Of a stretch of 64,000 nucleotides of DNA, positions 51,636 to 61,972 are shown piece by piece. Below the pieces are notes generated by a model. That model was not told the origin of the DNA, made no database searches, and saw nothing but the letters and a program-made list of their open reading frames with translations. Position numbers and translations under genes: made by a program. The stretch is from an uncultured Prevotella sp. (lineage in GTDB: Bacteria; Bacteroidota; Bacteroidia; Bacteroidales; Bacteroidaceae): positions 124,001 to 188,000 of the forward strand of contig CALUGA010000001.1 in NCBI GenBank assembly GCA_944320105.1, given 5' to 3'. The number at the start of each line of letters is the position of its first letter. Position 1 is the first letter of the stretch.

Positions 51636-53444
51636 TTAGTCGATGGGGATGAACTCCACGTAGTCTAAGCGCAGGTGGTAGCTTGCCAGGTTCTTTGCCT
51701 GCACGTCGCGCATTGTGATGCGGAACTTATGGACTGCAGAACCGTCGAACTCAACTTCACGCCACAATTCTGTTTCATCCGATCCGTAGAGGGGCAGTAA
51801 GGTCATGCCTCTGTACAAGTAGTTCAGCGTCTGGTAGTCTTCGCCGTCGATGTTGAACTGCACGAGCGTGCCTGAGGTGAACAGGCTTGTGAGCTGTGGA
51901 TCCTTGATGTAGTGGAGCACCACCCTGTACTTGCCGGCTATGATGGTGGGAGTGGTGAACTCTACCCATCCGGCGAAGCCGAGGTTGAGCACGAGGTAGT
52001 TGTTCATGTAGCCACCGTGTCGCGGCGTGGTGGTGTTGGCTGCGCTCTGGTAAGCCTCCTTCATGAAGCCTATGCGGCGGTAGTTGCGCGTTGAGGCCGA
52101 AGTCTCGGTAAGCTCGTATGTGAACGACGTTGGCGTGCCGTAGTCGCCATCGTAGCGCTCCTCGCTGAGGTCGAACTGTCGCTCCTGGTTTGTGAGTGCG
52201 CTGGTAAATATGTTTCCGTAAGCGTTTGCGGCACCCCAGTTGTTCACCATGGTTATGATGTCGGCGCTGTTGAGGAAGTCCCATCTTACGTTCACGGGTG
52301 TGGGGTGGTAAACTGGCATTATGCCGCCCACCTTGGTGATGAGTCCGTTGCTTGCCTCGATGTCGCTGCGCAGCACGGGGATGTTGGTGTTGATGGTGCG
52401 CTTGTTGTTTACGAGGTTGGCTATGAATGCCTGCCCTGTGTACTGCGTGTCGTAAATCAGCGTCTCGGTCGGGTCGGTGAAGTTGAATATCTCGTCCATC
52501 GTGTACTGCGTGGGCAGGAAGTGGTACTTGAGATAGTGGTTGAGTGCCGTGTCGGGGTCAACTTCCTCGCCGTTGCTGTTGTTTAACAGCCACTGCTTTA
52601 GGCCGTCAGCATCGTTTATGCCTGCTGCCTGGAAAACGTGGTCAGGCACTGCGAAGCAGGTGTAGGAATAGGCAGTTATCACTTGTGCGCCGCCGATGCC
52701 GGTCGTGGTGTCGCGCTCGGTGGTGGCCATCTTGTAGATTGCCGGGTCTGCCTTTATGGCATCGGCAAATATTTTGAACGTATTCTCCTCTCCGCTGAGG
52801 CTCTGTAGCTTTTCTACGATGTTCTCTGCGTTAGGCACAATAACATCGTCCATCATGTAGATGGTTCCGTTAGTGCCCACTGCCCCCGTGAAGCGGCCCA
52901 GCTTTGCCTGGTTGTTGATGAAGATGCTGTCGGGGCTGAATATCTGGTCGGTGCGCTCGTCATCGTCTACGTCTGTTTCCTTGTAACCATAGGTGAGTGT
53001 GATGTATTGGTTGAACAGGTTTTGAGTTGTTATGTATTGTCCGCCCCTCGCCTTTTCCACGAGGCTTGAATCAGTCACCACGTCAGGCTTGTCCACCGAT
53101 GTATAGTCAATGATGTGGTTTTGCACCACTTCACGTGCGTAGTTTAAGTCAAGCTCCTCTACATCTGACAATCCACGTTCGGCGAGGAATCGCTGAATGG
53201 CCTCGTTGTTGGGAGCGAACACCAGTGCATTTGCATTGGCATCCCTTACTGCGTTGTAGTAGTTTGTGTATTTGAGCAAGTCAATCCACAATGAGTATGT
53301 CTCCGGCGACCTTTCCATTATGGTAGTCATTGACATCTCGTTCTCGATGTTCGTAGGCTGCACGAACAGCTCACCCTCGTTTGGGTCTGTACATCCCACG
53401 ATGAGCGCCGCTAACGCTGTTAATGTTGCAAATATTTTTTTCAT
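51636..53444 (-). CDS. FAS1-domain lipoprotein, second of three
   Basis: A 602-aa lipoprotein (MKKIFATLTALAALIVGC, lipobox IVGC). FAS1 motifs are visible: YNAVRDANANALVFAPNNEAIQRFL, VVQNHIIDYTSV, and later TNGTIYMMDDVIVPNAENI. The C-terminal part (GFAGWVEFTTPTIIAGKYRVVLHY) looks like a carbohydrate-binding beta-sandwich. It lies 18 nt after SusD pair 2 and 45 nt before the next FAS1 gene. Confidence 0.82.
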   Translation of the reverse strand: MKKIFATLTALAALIVGCTDPNEGELFVQPTNIENEMSMTTIMERSPETYSLWIDLLKYTNYYNAVRDANANALVFAPNNEAIQRFLAERGLSDVEELDLNYAREVVQNHIIDYTSVDKPDVVTDSSLVEKARGGQYITTQNLFNQYITLTYGYKETDVDDDERTDQIFSPDSIFINNQAKLGRFTGAVGTNGTIYMMDDVIVPNAENIVEKLQSLSGEENTFKIFADAIKADPAIYKMATTERDTTTGIGGAQVITAYSYTCFAVPDHVFQAAGINDADGLKQWLLNNSNGEEVDPDTALNHYLKYHFLPTQYTMDEIFNFTDPTETLIYDTQYTGQAFIANLVNNKRTINTNIPVLRSDIEASNGLITKVGGIMPVYHPTPVNVRWDFLNSADIITMVNNWGAANAYGNIFTSALTNQERQFDLSEERYDGDYGTPTSFTYELTETSASTRNYRRIGFMKEAYQSAANTTTPRHGGYMNNYLVLNLGFAGWVEFTTPTIIAGKYRVVLHYIKDPQLTSLFTSGTLVQFNIDGEDYQTLNYLYRGMTLLPLYGSDETELWREVEFDGSAVHKFRITMRDVQAKNLASYHLRLDYVEFIPID

Positions 53445-53462
53445 GTTGTGTCGTGGTTAATG

Positions 53463-55028
53463 TTATTCGTAATATGGGTTTTGTTTGAGCTTGTCGTTAA
53501 GCTGTATTTGGTCTGCACTCACAGGCAGGTACCATGCGTCCTCATCGAGCAGCACTGAGCGTGCTCGGTCGCTTGCTGCCAAGTTGTAGCTCACCACGTT
53601 GTTGATGAGGAACTCATTGGCGAAGTTTACGGCACCGGTTGGGTCTTTGTATCGAGCTACGCGGAGCAGGTCATACCAAGCGCGCCCTTCGCCGATGAAC
53701 TCGTGTATGTTCTCGTGGACGATGGCCTGCAGTATCTCCGACAGCCCCGAAGTGGGGCCTGCCGTTGCAGCTTGCAGGTTTGTGCGGGTGCGTATTTGGT
53801 TCACGATGGCCAGCGCTGCTGTGTTGTCTTCTATGTTCTGGCCCATCTGCCTCATCACAAGTGCCTCGGCTTTCATGAGCATCACCTCCGACACGCGGTA
53901 TATGATGAAGTTGGGGTCATAGTACTGTGTGGTGCGTGGCTCGGTGGTTGTGGTTCCCCCGAGGTATTTCCACACGTAGCCTATGTCGGAGTTCTCCTGG
54001 CCAACGTAGCTGCCGTAGCGTGTGCGGACGTACTTGTCAGGGTCAAATACGCCCTGGGAGGACGATTGAATGTCGTAAGCGTCCTGGTTAAGCTCTGTGG
54101 TCAGTGTGGGCGACAGCAGGTAGGTCGTTGTGTTGTCGTTGTAGAACAGCTCCGGCAGGTCGTTGGTTTGGTAGCTTGTTCCGTCGGTCATGTTGGCCGA
54201 GTACTGCAGTTCGAAGATTGACTCTTCGCTGTTGCCGGGGTTGAAGATGGTGAACCAGCTTGCGTGCGATGCAGTGGCCATGAAGCGCGGGGCGTATGGC
54301 GAGTTGCTTTCAAGTATCATGTCGGCATAGCGTATGGCCTCGTCGAACTCTTGGTTCCACATGCACACGTCGGCCATCAAGGCGTAGATGGCCCAGATGG
54401 TGGCGCGGCCCTTGGTCTCCCATGTAGTGTCGAAAGTTTCCTTGGCGGCGCCAAGCTCTATGGCCCTCTGCAGGTCTTTCTTTATCTGTGCTATGACTTC
54501 TGCCTCGGGGCTTTGCGTGAGGTAAAGCTCAGAGTCGTCGCTCTCGACTGGCGTGAGGCGCAGAGGCACGTCGCGCCAGTTGCGCACGAGGTAGAAGTAA
54601 GACAGGGCGCGCAGGAAGTAAGCCTCGCAGAGGTGTGAGTTCATTTCCTCCTCGGTGTAGGTGGCGTCGTTGCCCCGTGCCTTGCTTGCGTTGGCTATCA
54701 CGCCATTGGCATCGGCGATTATTTTGTAGAAGATGTTCCAGTCAGTGAAGTCGCCGCTCGTGGGCTTTATCTCCAACTTGTCGAGGTCGTTGGGGCTGTA
54801 CCTCCTAACGCATCCGGCCCTAAGCTCTCCCAGCGGGATGAGATGGCTCGTGATTGAAGAGCGCAGGTGGTAGTAGCCGGCGAAAAGGGCAGATTCCACG
54901 TCGCTCTTCTTCGTCCACATGTTTTCCGTCGGGAGCGAGTTCTCGGGCATGATGTCGAGATAGTCGTTGCAGGCCGTGAGGCTCATCGCGGCGGCTGTTG
55001 CTATTATGATGGTCTTAAAACTTTTCAT
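53463..55028 (-). CDS. SusD-like outer-membrane glycan-binding lipoprotein (pair 2)
   Basis: A 521-aa SusD protein (TIIIATAAAMSLTAC lipobox; CNDYLDIMPENSLPTE start). The body contains CEAYFLRALSYFYLVRNWRDVPL and the C-terminus IHEFIGEGRAWYDLLRVARY and DEDAWYLPVSADQIQLNDKL, typical of the family. It follows its SusC by 16 nt. The sequence is clearly different from pair 1, so the pairs may take different oligosaccharides. Confidence 0.94.
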   Translation of the reverse strand: MKSFKTIIIATAAAMSLTACNDYLDIMPENSLPTENMWTKKSDVESALFAGYYHLRSSITSHLIPLGELRAGCVRRYSPNDLDKLEIKPTSGDFTDWNIFYKIIADANGVIANASKARGNDATYTEEEMNSHLCEAYFLRALSYFYLVRNWRDVPLRLTPVESDDSELYLTQSPEAEVIAQIKKDLQRAIELGAAKETFDTTWETKGRATIWAIYALMADVCMWNQEFDEAIRYADMILESNSPYAPRFMATASHASWFTIFNPGNSEESIFELQYSANMTDGTSYQTNDLPELFYNDNTTTYLLSPTLTTELNQDAYDIQSSSQGVFDPDKYVRTRYGSYVGQENSDIGYVWKYLGGTTTTEPRTTQYYDPNFIIYRVSEVMLMKAEALVMRQMGQNIEDNTAALAIVNQIRTRTNLQAATAGPTSGLSEILQAIVHENIHEFIGEGRAWYDLLRVARYKDPTGAVNFANEFLINNVVSYNLAASDRARSVLLDEDAWYLPVSADQIQLNDKLKQNPYYE

Positions 55029-55044
55029 ACTCGTAGGTGGTTTT

Positions 55045-58000
55045 TTAGAAGTTGATGGTTACGCCCATTGCCACGCGGCGGCTGCGCGGTGTCTGAGAGT
55101 TGTCCTTTGCAAGGTCAGTTACCTTTGAGGGCAGGTTTACCTCCGGGTCTTGCCCGGTGTAGTCGCTGAATGTAAGCAGGTCGTAGCCCGTTATGTAGAC
55201 GTTGGCTGAGGTGAGGCCGAGGTTCTGGCAGAACTTCTTCGGCAGGTTGTAGCTCAGCGAGAGGGTCTTCAGGCGCAGGAAAGAGCAGTCCTCCACGAAG
55301 CGGTCGGAGCCGAGGTAGTTGAGTCCGTAGCCCCAGAGGGCGCGGGGAATGTCGGTCTGGTCGCCTTCGTTGCGCCAACGGCGCAGCACGGCTGTAGACT
55401 GGTTGTCGCTGCCTATCATCGATTCAGCGTTCATCCTTGCCTCATTGATGATTTTCTGTCCGAGACGGTAGTGCATGAACACCGTGAGGCTCCAGTCCTT
55501 GTAGCGCAGGTTGAAGCCCACGCCTCCTTGCAGCTGCGGGTTGTAGTTGCCCAAGTAAACAATGTCGTTTTTGTCTATCTTGCCATCCTTGTTTATGTCC
55601 TCATACTTGGCGTCTCCGGGGTAGCAGCGGTAGTCGCCGTTCGACATTATGATGGGGTTGCCCTGCATGTCGTACATGGTGTTGCCCTCGGCATCCTTTG
55701 CATAGGTGTCGTTGGTGTTTTGGTAAACGCCAAGATACTTGTAGCCGAAGTAAGAGCCTACTGATGCCCCGCTCACGATGCGTGTTGCGTACTCGCCATT
55801 TTTGAGAGTGTAGTTTTCCTCTGCATAGCCGGGCATACTGAGTATCTCGTTCTCGTTGTGGCTCACGTTGAAGTTGAAGCGCAGCTTCCAATCCTTTTGG
55901 TTAAGGGCCTGCCAGTCGAAACGGAACTCCACGCCCTTGTTGCGCAGCGAGCCGGCGTTGTAGAACTTTAGTTTAGTGTTTGTGAAACCGTTGTCGCTTG
56001 GAATTACATAGTCTTTTTGCAACAAGTCTGTCGTCTTCTTGTTATAGTAGTCGAACGAACCGGTGAGCTTGCCGTTCCACAGGTTGAAGTCGAATCCTAA
56101 GTTCCACTCTTCGGAGCGCTCCCACTTAAGGTTGTTGAGCTGCATGGTGCTGGCCGTGATTGCGTTGCCCGTCATGTAGAGGCCTTCCGACACGTATGTT
56201 CCTACGTATGGCGATGTTCCTGTCGGTGTGTTGCCGCTTTGGCCGTAGCTAACGCGCCACTTCCACTCGGTGAGCACATCCTTTGACCACTCCATGAATG
56301 GCTCATCGGCAAACTGCCAAGATACACCAATCGATGGGAAGAGACCCCAGCGGTGCTCGCGGCTGATGCTCGAGTTGCCCTCGTAGTTGAGTGTTCCGTT
56401 GATGGTGTAACGGTCGAGCAGTGTGTATACAACGCTGGCGATGCCCGAGAGCTTGCGCACCTCCGACGTGCCGGAGCCTTGCTCAAGCAGTATGCCGCTG
56501 CCCGATGCCGGGTCGGCAAGGCTTGCCGACCCTACGTTGTAGCGTGTGGACGACGACGTGGAGCTGCGGCTCTGCGATGTGCGCCAGATGCCGGTTGCGG
56601 TGAATTGGTGCATGTTGTCGTTCCACGAGTTGGTGTACATACCCTTTATCTCGGTTTGCAGCGAGAAGTTGTTGGTGTATGAGTTGCCAGCGCGGTTGGC
56701 GAAAGTCCTTGGGTCTTTGTTGGGGTCATCTTCTGTGATTTCGGAAGCATCCACTGCGGTGGATATTCCTATGGCCTGTTGCGGGAGGAACGTCTCGGTG
56801 CGCTGCGTTTTGTATTTCATTGATACATAGCCGCTGAACTGTAGCTCCTTCAAAGGATAATACCTACCCCTTACGGTCATCTTCTGTTCGCGAGTGCGAA
56901 GGTTGTTGTAGCTGTCCTCGGCCATTATCAACGGGTGGAAGTTCGTGGCATTGCTACCATCAGCCTTGCTGCTGAATGCGCCCTGGAACTCTTCCTCGTT
57001 CTGGCGTGTGAAGTATGTGCCGGTCATTGCGCCAGTTTCGTCGTCGATGTAGTAGGGACTCTTGTTCGGCATCTTGCGCATTGCCTCGGCGCGCAGGTTT
57101 TCGCTCCAAGGTGCTTTCTTCTTGGAGTCGGAGTAAGTGTACTCTGCGCCTACCCAAATTTTGTCGGAGAAGCTGTAGTTCACGTCGAGGCTCGTGTTGA
57201 GTCGGGTGAGGCCCGTTCCCTCGGTTGTTCCGCCCTCGCTGAGGTAGGAGAGTGAGTAGCGGTAGGTGGCTTTCTCGCCGCCGCCCGACATCGAGAAGCT
57301 GTTGTCGGTGGTGAAGGCGTTCTTGGTGATGTACGAGAGCCAGTCTACGTCCTGGTTGTACTCGTCGAAGTAGCGCCAGTCGGGGTTGTAGCCTATTTCG
57401 GGTGTGTCGTAGAGGTATTCGAGCAAGCCGGTCTGTCCGCTCAAGCCCTGTGCGTTGGCTGAGTTCCAGATGGCGTCCTGTATGTAGGCCACGTAGTCGT
57501 TGCCGCTGAGCATGGGCATCGACTCAGGCTCGAACTTCCACGAGTTCTTCGTGGAGAACGAGAAGCGCGTCTTGCCCATTGCGCCTTTCTTGGTGGTGAT
57601 GAGCAGCACACCGTTGGCTCCGCCGGTGCCATATACGGCTGTTGAGGCAGCGTCCTTCAGTACCTCGATGCTCTCTATGTCGTTGGGGTTGAGGCTGAGC
57701 ATCTGGGCGAAGTCCTCCTGGTTGGCCGTGTTGAAGTCGAAGCTGTCGTCGATGTCGGTGGAGTAAGGCACACCGTTGATCACGATGAGCGGGTCGGCGT
57801 TGGAGTTGAGCGTGGCGGTACCGCGGATGCGGATGGTGCTCTTTGCTCCCGGGTCGCCGGCTGCGAGGATGTCCACGCCGCCGAGCTGGCCTTGCAGGGC
57901 CTCCTCGATTGAGGTAACGGGCTGCACGGCGGTGAGGTCGTCCATGTTTATCTTCTGCGTGGCGAAGGCCATTTGGCGCTGGGTTACACCCATCTCGTTG

Positions 58001-58368
58001 CGACTGCCGCGCTTGCCCTGCACCGTTACCTCCTTTATCTCGGTGGCGTTGCCGGCCATTTTCACGTTAATCGTGGCCTGCCCGGTGTACTTGAACGACT
58101 GCGACTTCATGCCGATGTACGAGAACACGAGCGTGAGCTGACCCTTCTCGTTCTCAGGCACTTTGATGGAGTATTTTCCGTTGAAGTCGGTCACCGTACC
58201 GGTGATGATACGTTTCTGTGCGTTCTGGAACGTCACGTTAACGCCTATGCACGGCTCGGCGCTGCCCCCGAAGTCCTCGGTAACAGTTCCCGAAACCGTT
58301 TTTTGTGCCATTGCCTGCTGCACCAAGCACAGCAGCAACACTGCCAATATGTTTCTTATCTTGTTCAT
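55045..58368 (-). CDS. SusC-like TonB-dependent transporter (pair 2)
   Basis: An 1107-aa protein: signal peptide (IRNILAVLLLCLVQQAMAQ), carboxypeptidase-regulatory-like domain (KTVSGTVTEDFGGSAEPCIG), TonB box region EIKEVTVQGKRG, plug (EEALQGQLGGVDILAAGDPG, STIRIRGTATLNSNADPLIV, DAASTAVYGTGGANGVLLIT), 22-strand barrel and terminal RRVAMGVTINF. It powers uptake of pectin fragments by TonB. Confidence 0.95.
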   Translation of the reverse strand: MNKIRNILAVLLLCLVQQAMAQKTVSGTVTEDFGGSAEPCIGVNVTFQNAQKRIITGTVTDFNGKYSIKVPENEKGQLTLVFSYIGMKSQSFKYTGQATINVKMAGNATEIKEVTVQGKRGSRNEMGVTQRQMAFATQKINMDDLTAVQPVTSIEEALQGQLGGVDILAAGDPGAKSTIRIRGTATLNSNADPLIVINGVPYSTDIDDSFDFNTANQEDFAQMLSLNPNDIESIEVLKDAASTAVYGTGGANGVLLITTKKGAMGKTRFSFSTKNSWKFEPESMPMLSGNDYVAYIQDAIWNSANAQGLSGQTGLLEYLYDTPEIGYNPDWRYFDEYNQDVDWLSYITKNAFTTDNSFSMSGGGEKATYRYSLSYLSEGGTTEGTGLTRLNTSLDVNYSFSDKIWVGAEYTYSDSKKKAPWSENLRAEAMRKMPNKSPYYIDDETGAMTGTYFTRQNEEEFQGAFSSKADGSNATNFHPLIMAEDSYNNLRTREQKMTVRGRYYPLKELQFSGYVSMKYKTQRTETFLPQQAIGISTAVDASEITEDDPNKDPRTFANRAGNSYTNNFSLQTEIKGMYTNSWNDNMHQFTATGIWRTSQSRSSTSSSTRYNVGSASLADPASGSGILLEQGSGTSEVRKLSGIASVVYTLLDRYTINGTLNYEGNSSISREHRWGLFPSIGVSWQFADEPFMEWSKDVLTEWKWRVSYGQSGNTPTGTSPYVGTYVSEGLYMTGNAITASTMQLNNLKWERSEEWNLGFDFNLWNGKLTGSFDYYNKKTTDLLQKDYVIPSDNGFTNTKLKFYNAGSLRNKGVEFRFDWQALNQKDWKLRFNFNVSHNENEILSMPGYAEENYTLKNGEYATRIVSGASVGSYFGYKYLGVYQNTNDTYAKDAEGNTMYDMQGNPIIMSNGDYRCYPGDAKYEDINKDGKIDKNDIVYLGNYNPQLQGGVGFNLRYKDWSLTVFMHYRLGQKIINEARMNAESMIGSDNQSTAVLRRWRNEGDQTDIPRALWGYGLNYLGSDRFVEDCSFLRLKTLSLSYNLPKKFCQNLGLTSANVYITGYDLLTFSDYTGQDPEVNLPSKVTDLAKDNSQTPRSRRVAMGVTINF

Positions 58369-58416
58369 GTTGTCTTCTTTGATGAGTTATTGTGTTTCCG
58401 TTGTGTAGGCGCAGCT

Positions 58417-60810
58417 TCAGAAGACATCCTCGATGAAGTGAGCCGGGCCGTCCTCAAACACGAACGGGAAGTAGTCGTAAGCGCCCGACACCTTGACGCG
58501 CTTGCCGTCGATGCCGGTGTTGCGGTCGATGATGGCCACATAGAGGGCAGTGCCATCGTCGTAGACGTTCATGTTGGTAGAGGTGATTACGTATGAGCCA
58601 CCCTCCAGGGTGGTTTCCTGCTGCAGCGTGGGCAGTCCGCCAACCTCGGCCGTGTTCTCGCCCCAGCCGATGTACGGGTAGTTGGTTATTGGGGCGGAGG
58701 ACAGCGGCACGAAGTATAGCTTGAGGTATTCGGTCAGTGCGTTGGCGTCGGTTATCTCCACATTGTCGAAGAATGCGGCTGAGCCTGCCACTGCGCCGTT
58801 GGCCGTTATGCCCGGTATCCTGCCCTCGATGATTGCGTTCTCGAGTACTTGTGTGGTTGGGATGAGCATGAGATGGCTGGTTTCCCCCTTGGTGAATGAG
58901 GTGCTCATTGAACCACTTATTTGGTCAACAATACTGGCGGTGACGAGCAGGTTAATCCACCCAAAGAACTCGGTGCTCGCATCTGAACGTTGGCTGTTCA
59001 TAAGGCGTACCATCCTGCTGTCGTTCACGGCGCTGTAGTCGCCGGGGAAGAGCAGGCCTTCGTAAGTATAGGCGTGGCCATTGGTCCAGCCATTGGGGTC
59101 GCCGAGGTAGGTCAGTGGCTCGAACGTGGTCCATATCTGGTTGTCGGTTACGGTGTTGGCTGCATACTTCAGCCTGTTGTTGTGCAGTATGCTGTTGGTT
59201 ATCTTGCCGTCCTTTATGTACCAGTAGAGCTTGAAGTCGGTGGTCATGGTGGGGATTACCTTGTTGCCGGTCTCGGGCAGCTGGGTGTTTCCGTCCACGG
59301 GGTTGGCCACGTGGCCGTTTACGTAGGCCGTCTGCGCGCCGCCGCCCATGCCGTTTGGCGATGCCGACGACACCAGCTGGCCGCCCACAAGCTCTATGCC
59401 GGCTTTGGTGTAGAGCTGCTCGTTGCTTGGGAAGAGCATGGTGAACCTCACGGCGTTAGACGTAAGCGTGGTCTCCATGCCGGAGGCGTTCATCATCAGG
59501 CGGAAGTTGCTGTAGTCCTTGTACTGGTAGGCCGGGCCTGTTACGGCGCGGTACTTGGCCGACGGCGTGAACTCGTCGCAGCCGTAGAGCAAGCCGTTGG
59601 AGCACACTATGCGGTCGGCCTGCGGCACTCCGTCGGGGTCGATGCTTATCACTTCGCCGTAGGCGTTGAGCGCGGTGCCATTCTTTATCTCGCCGGGGAA
59701 CAAGATGGAGTTGTTGTCCTTGATGCTGGCCACGCTGCTCTGCAGTATGTCGGTCATAAGGGCGGAGTCGTTGCGTATCTCGTCCCATGTCCATCCGCCG
59801 TACTGGAAGTACTCGTTGAAGAAGTTCTGTATGGCCTGGTCGGTGGGGGCGAACACTGTGTAGCCAACCGAAGACAGCGCGCTCATCTGCGTGTATGACA
59901 TCACGTTGCCCCACTCGCTGTCGATGTTAACCAGCGGCGCGTTGTGGTAGTGCTGGAACAGCGAGTCGCTTGTTTGCAGCTCGCGGGTCTGTATGCTGTC
60001 GTATGAATACACTTCGTTCCTGTCGAACTGCTGGAGCAGGATGCTGTACTTGCCAGCCTTCTTCATTTCCTGGTAAATGGTCTCCAAGGGTTTCAGCACG
60101 CGGTCTACCTTATATATATAGCCGTTGCGGGCTATCTTCTCGTACTCGGTGACGTTGGCGTTGGCCACGTTGAAGCCGCCGTCGCCAGTCCAGCCCGTCT
60201 CGGGGTAGAAGTACTCGTAGTTCTCCTTGGCGTCGATCAGCTTGGTCTGGAACATGCGGTGCGAGAACACGGGCAGCAGGCGCTCGTTGTGGTACACCTG
60301 CACGTTGCGCTTGCGCGTGGCGTCGTATGCCGTGGTTATGGCGTCCTGGCTGCGGGTGCGGAACTTGTAGTACAGGCCGGCGTTCTTGTTTAGCTGCTCG
60401 TCGGTGGCCCCGTCGCCCTCTTCAGGGCGGAAGTTCACCAGCTTGTCCTTGTCGAACGAATAATAGAGGATGTGGAAGCCGATGAGTTTCTTCACCTCGG
60501 TGGGGTCGAGCGTGGTAATGTCGGTGGTGCCGTAGTTCTCCTGCAAGTACTGCGTCATGGCATCGTTGTCCGGAGCCATCACCGTTAGGATTGACTTGCC
60601 GTCGAGAATCGGCTTGTAGTCGGCCATCTCGGCGCCCTTAAGGAAAATGCTGTAGTTGCCCTCGTTTGCCAGCGTCTGGTATATGGAGCCGGAGCCGCTC
60701 AGGTCTGACGACTGCTCGTAGTACTCGTCCAAGTCCTGGCACGATGGGAACATAAAGCACGAAAGCAATAATATCCATATTGGCTTTCTCGTGAGTTTAA
60801 GTTCTTTCAT
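58417..60810 (-). CDS. FAS1-domain lipoprotein, first gene of the PUL operon
   Basis: A 797-aa lipoprotein (IWILLLSCFMFPSC lipobox; CQDLDEYYEQSS). At least two FAS1 repeats: SILTVMAPDNDAMTQYLQENYG with LIGFHILYYSF, and GYTVFAPTDQAIQNFFNEYFQ with SSVASIKDNNSILF. The C-terminal region resembles a beta-sandwich. It precedes SusC pair 2 by 48 nt and follows the operon promoter. A role in capturing polysaccharide at the cell surface is inferred; FAS1 domains elsewhere mediate adhesion. Confidence 0.82.
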   Translation of the reverse strand: MKELKLTRKPIWILLLSCFMFPSCQDLDEYYEQSSDLSGSGSIYQTLANEGNYSIFLKGAEMADYKPILDGKSILTVMAPDNDAMTQYLQENYGTTDITTLDPTEVKKLIGFHILYYSFDKDKLVNFRPEEGDGATDEQLNKNAGLYYKFRTRSQDAITTAYDATRKRNVQVYHNERLLPVFSHRMFQTKLIDAKENYEYFYPETGWTGDGGFNVANANVTEYEKIARNGYIYKVDRVLKPLETIYQEMKKAGKYSILLQQFDRNEVYSYDSIQTRELQTSDSLFQHYHNAPLVNIDSEWGNVMSYTQMSALSSVGYTVFAPTDQAIQNFFNEYFQYGGWTWDEIRNDSALMTDILQSSVASIKDNNSILFPGEIKNGTALNAYGEVISIDPDGVPQADRIVCSNGLLYGCDEFTPSAKYRAVTGPAYQYKDYSNFRLMMNASGMETTLTSNAVRFTMLFPSNEQLYTKAGIELVGGQLVSSASPNGMGGGAQTAYVNGHVANPVDGNTQLPETGNKVIPTMTTDFKLYWYIKDGKITNSILHNNRLKYAANTVTDNQIWTTFEPLTYLGDPNGWTNGHAYTYEGLLFPGDYSAVNDSRMVRLMNSQRSDASTEFFGWINLLVTASIVDQISGSMSTSFTKGETSHLMLIPTTQVLENAIIEGRIPGITANGAVAGSAAFFDNVEITDANALTEYLKLYFVPLSSAPITNYPYIGWGENTAEVGGLPTLQQETTLEGGSYVITSTNMNVYDDGTALYVAIIDRNTGIDGKRVKVSGAYDYFPFVFEDGPAHFIEDVF

Positions 60811-60936
60811 ATACAGTTTTTAATTATTAGTATTTTCGTTTAGGTAGGCACATGGTATGTGCTTTTGTCCTTTGTCTTAGCTTTGGCTTTTTATGGTTTG
60901 CTGTTTTTTGGATTTAGTCATTGGCCTTGGCTTATG

Positions 60937-60944
60937 CAAATTTA
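60937..60944 (-). promoter_or_regulatory. Promoter -7 box of the SusC/SusD/FAS1 operon
   Basis: TAAATTTG on the minus strand fits TAnnTTTG. It would give a ~120-nt leader before the ATG at 60810. A weak or missing -33 box would fit activation by the HTCS. Confidence 0.5.
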
Positions 60945-61154
60945 ATGTAATTTCTTCGTAATGGTAGACATCAACACCCATATTTATGATTTGTTAACAT
61001 GGATATTTGGTGATGTTCCTTTCATTCCTGCTTGCAGCGTGGATTTTTCCATGGCTGTGTGGCAGGGCAATGATAGTATAGATGCAATTTCTCCGTTCAT
61101 TTATTTTAATGGCTTTTAGTTAATTGAATATCCGCAAAGCTCCTATCCGAAGGA

Positions 61155-61182
61155 GTAGAGACGATGTGCACATCGTCTCTAC
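61155..61182. repeat. Perfect 28-bp palindrome, ATGTGCACAT core
   Basis: The arms GTAGAGACG and CGTCTCTAC are shared with palindromes at 504-617 and 6389-6416; only the central ten bases differ, and they remain palindromic. Confidence 0.85.
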
Positions 61183-61371
61183 ATCACTACATTCCGCTAA
61201 GGAGTTAGAGGACAAATGCTAGTCCACTTCAATATTTCCATTTGCTTGGCTGATTGCGGACATTCATATTTAGTTAATTTCTTGGATGCAAAGTTAGTAT
61301 GTAACAATCTTGCAATGGGGTAAAAATTGTTGGTTTGGGGTGGAATTTTGACTGCATGGCTGCGCTTTGTG

Positions 61372-61574
61372 TTAAATATGGAACTGTCGTTGGCTTCAGG
61401 CGGATTACGTGCTGCTGTCAGGCAGATTGATTTTCGGTTTAGTAGACGATGTAGCGGGCTACATCGAGAAAAGCGGAAAGCAAGATGGCGGCAGCAGTGC
61501 GGAAGATGGCCGAAGAGCCGATAATAGGCAGGAAATAGCAACTTGGCGGTCTAATGACTCTAATTTTTGGTTAA
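61372..61574. mobile_element. 203-bp MITE-like element, copy 2
   Basis: Bounded by TTAA at both ends and homologous to 26943-27144 along its length (CAGATTG, GTAGCGGGCTAC hairpin, GCAAGATG, GGCGGTCTAATGAC). The terminal inverted repeats are more decayed than in copy 1. Confidence 0.6.
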
Positions 61575-61630
61575 ATCGTTTTGTGGTCTGATGGTTTGGG
61601 CTAAAGTTCTCATGTAAGCACCCACGTTGC

Positions 61631-61870
61631 TGCGGGTTTGCAACCCGCAGCCCTATGTGGCCGGGTCTGTGACCCGGGGAAAGGAAAGGGGTGGGGCTTT
61701 AGGAGTGCCGCTTTCGTGAGGCACAAAACCTATTTGGAAGAGGCTGACGCGGGTTGCAAACCCGCAACAGGATGCAGTCGGGTTGCAAACCCGCCTGAAC
61801 GTGGGAGGAACGTGGGGAGAGCGTGGAAGGAACGTGGAAGGAGCGTGGATGAGCGTGGGAGTTACGTGGG
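61631..61870. repeat. Composite palindrome-minisatellite repeat, copy at 61.7 kb
   Basis: TGCGGGTTTGCAACCCGCA (61631-61649), CCGGGTCTGTGACCCGG (61661-61677), GCGGGTTGCAAACCCGC (61749-61765) and CGGGTTGCAAACCCG (61779-61793), followed by a degenerate run of ACGTGGGAGGA/GCGTGGAAGGA words to about 61870. Confidence 0.82.
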
Positions 61871-61972
61871 ATGTATTTTATCACGTTCGGCAAAACCTAA
61901 ACAAGATATGCTTTTCCACTTTCTTTATCGAAACGCTCTACAAGGCGACAGGCAATCAGCAGGACAATAGAG

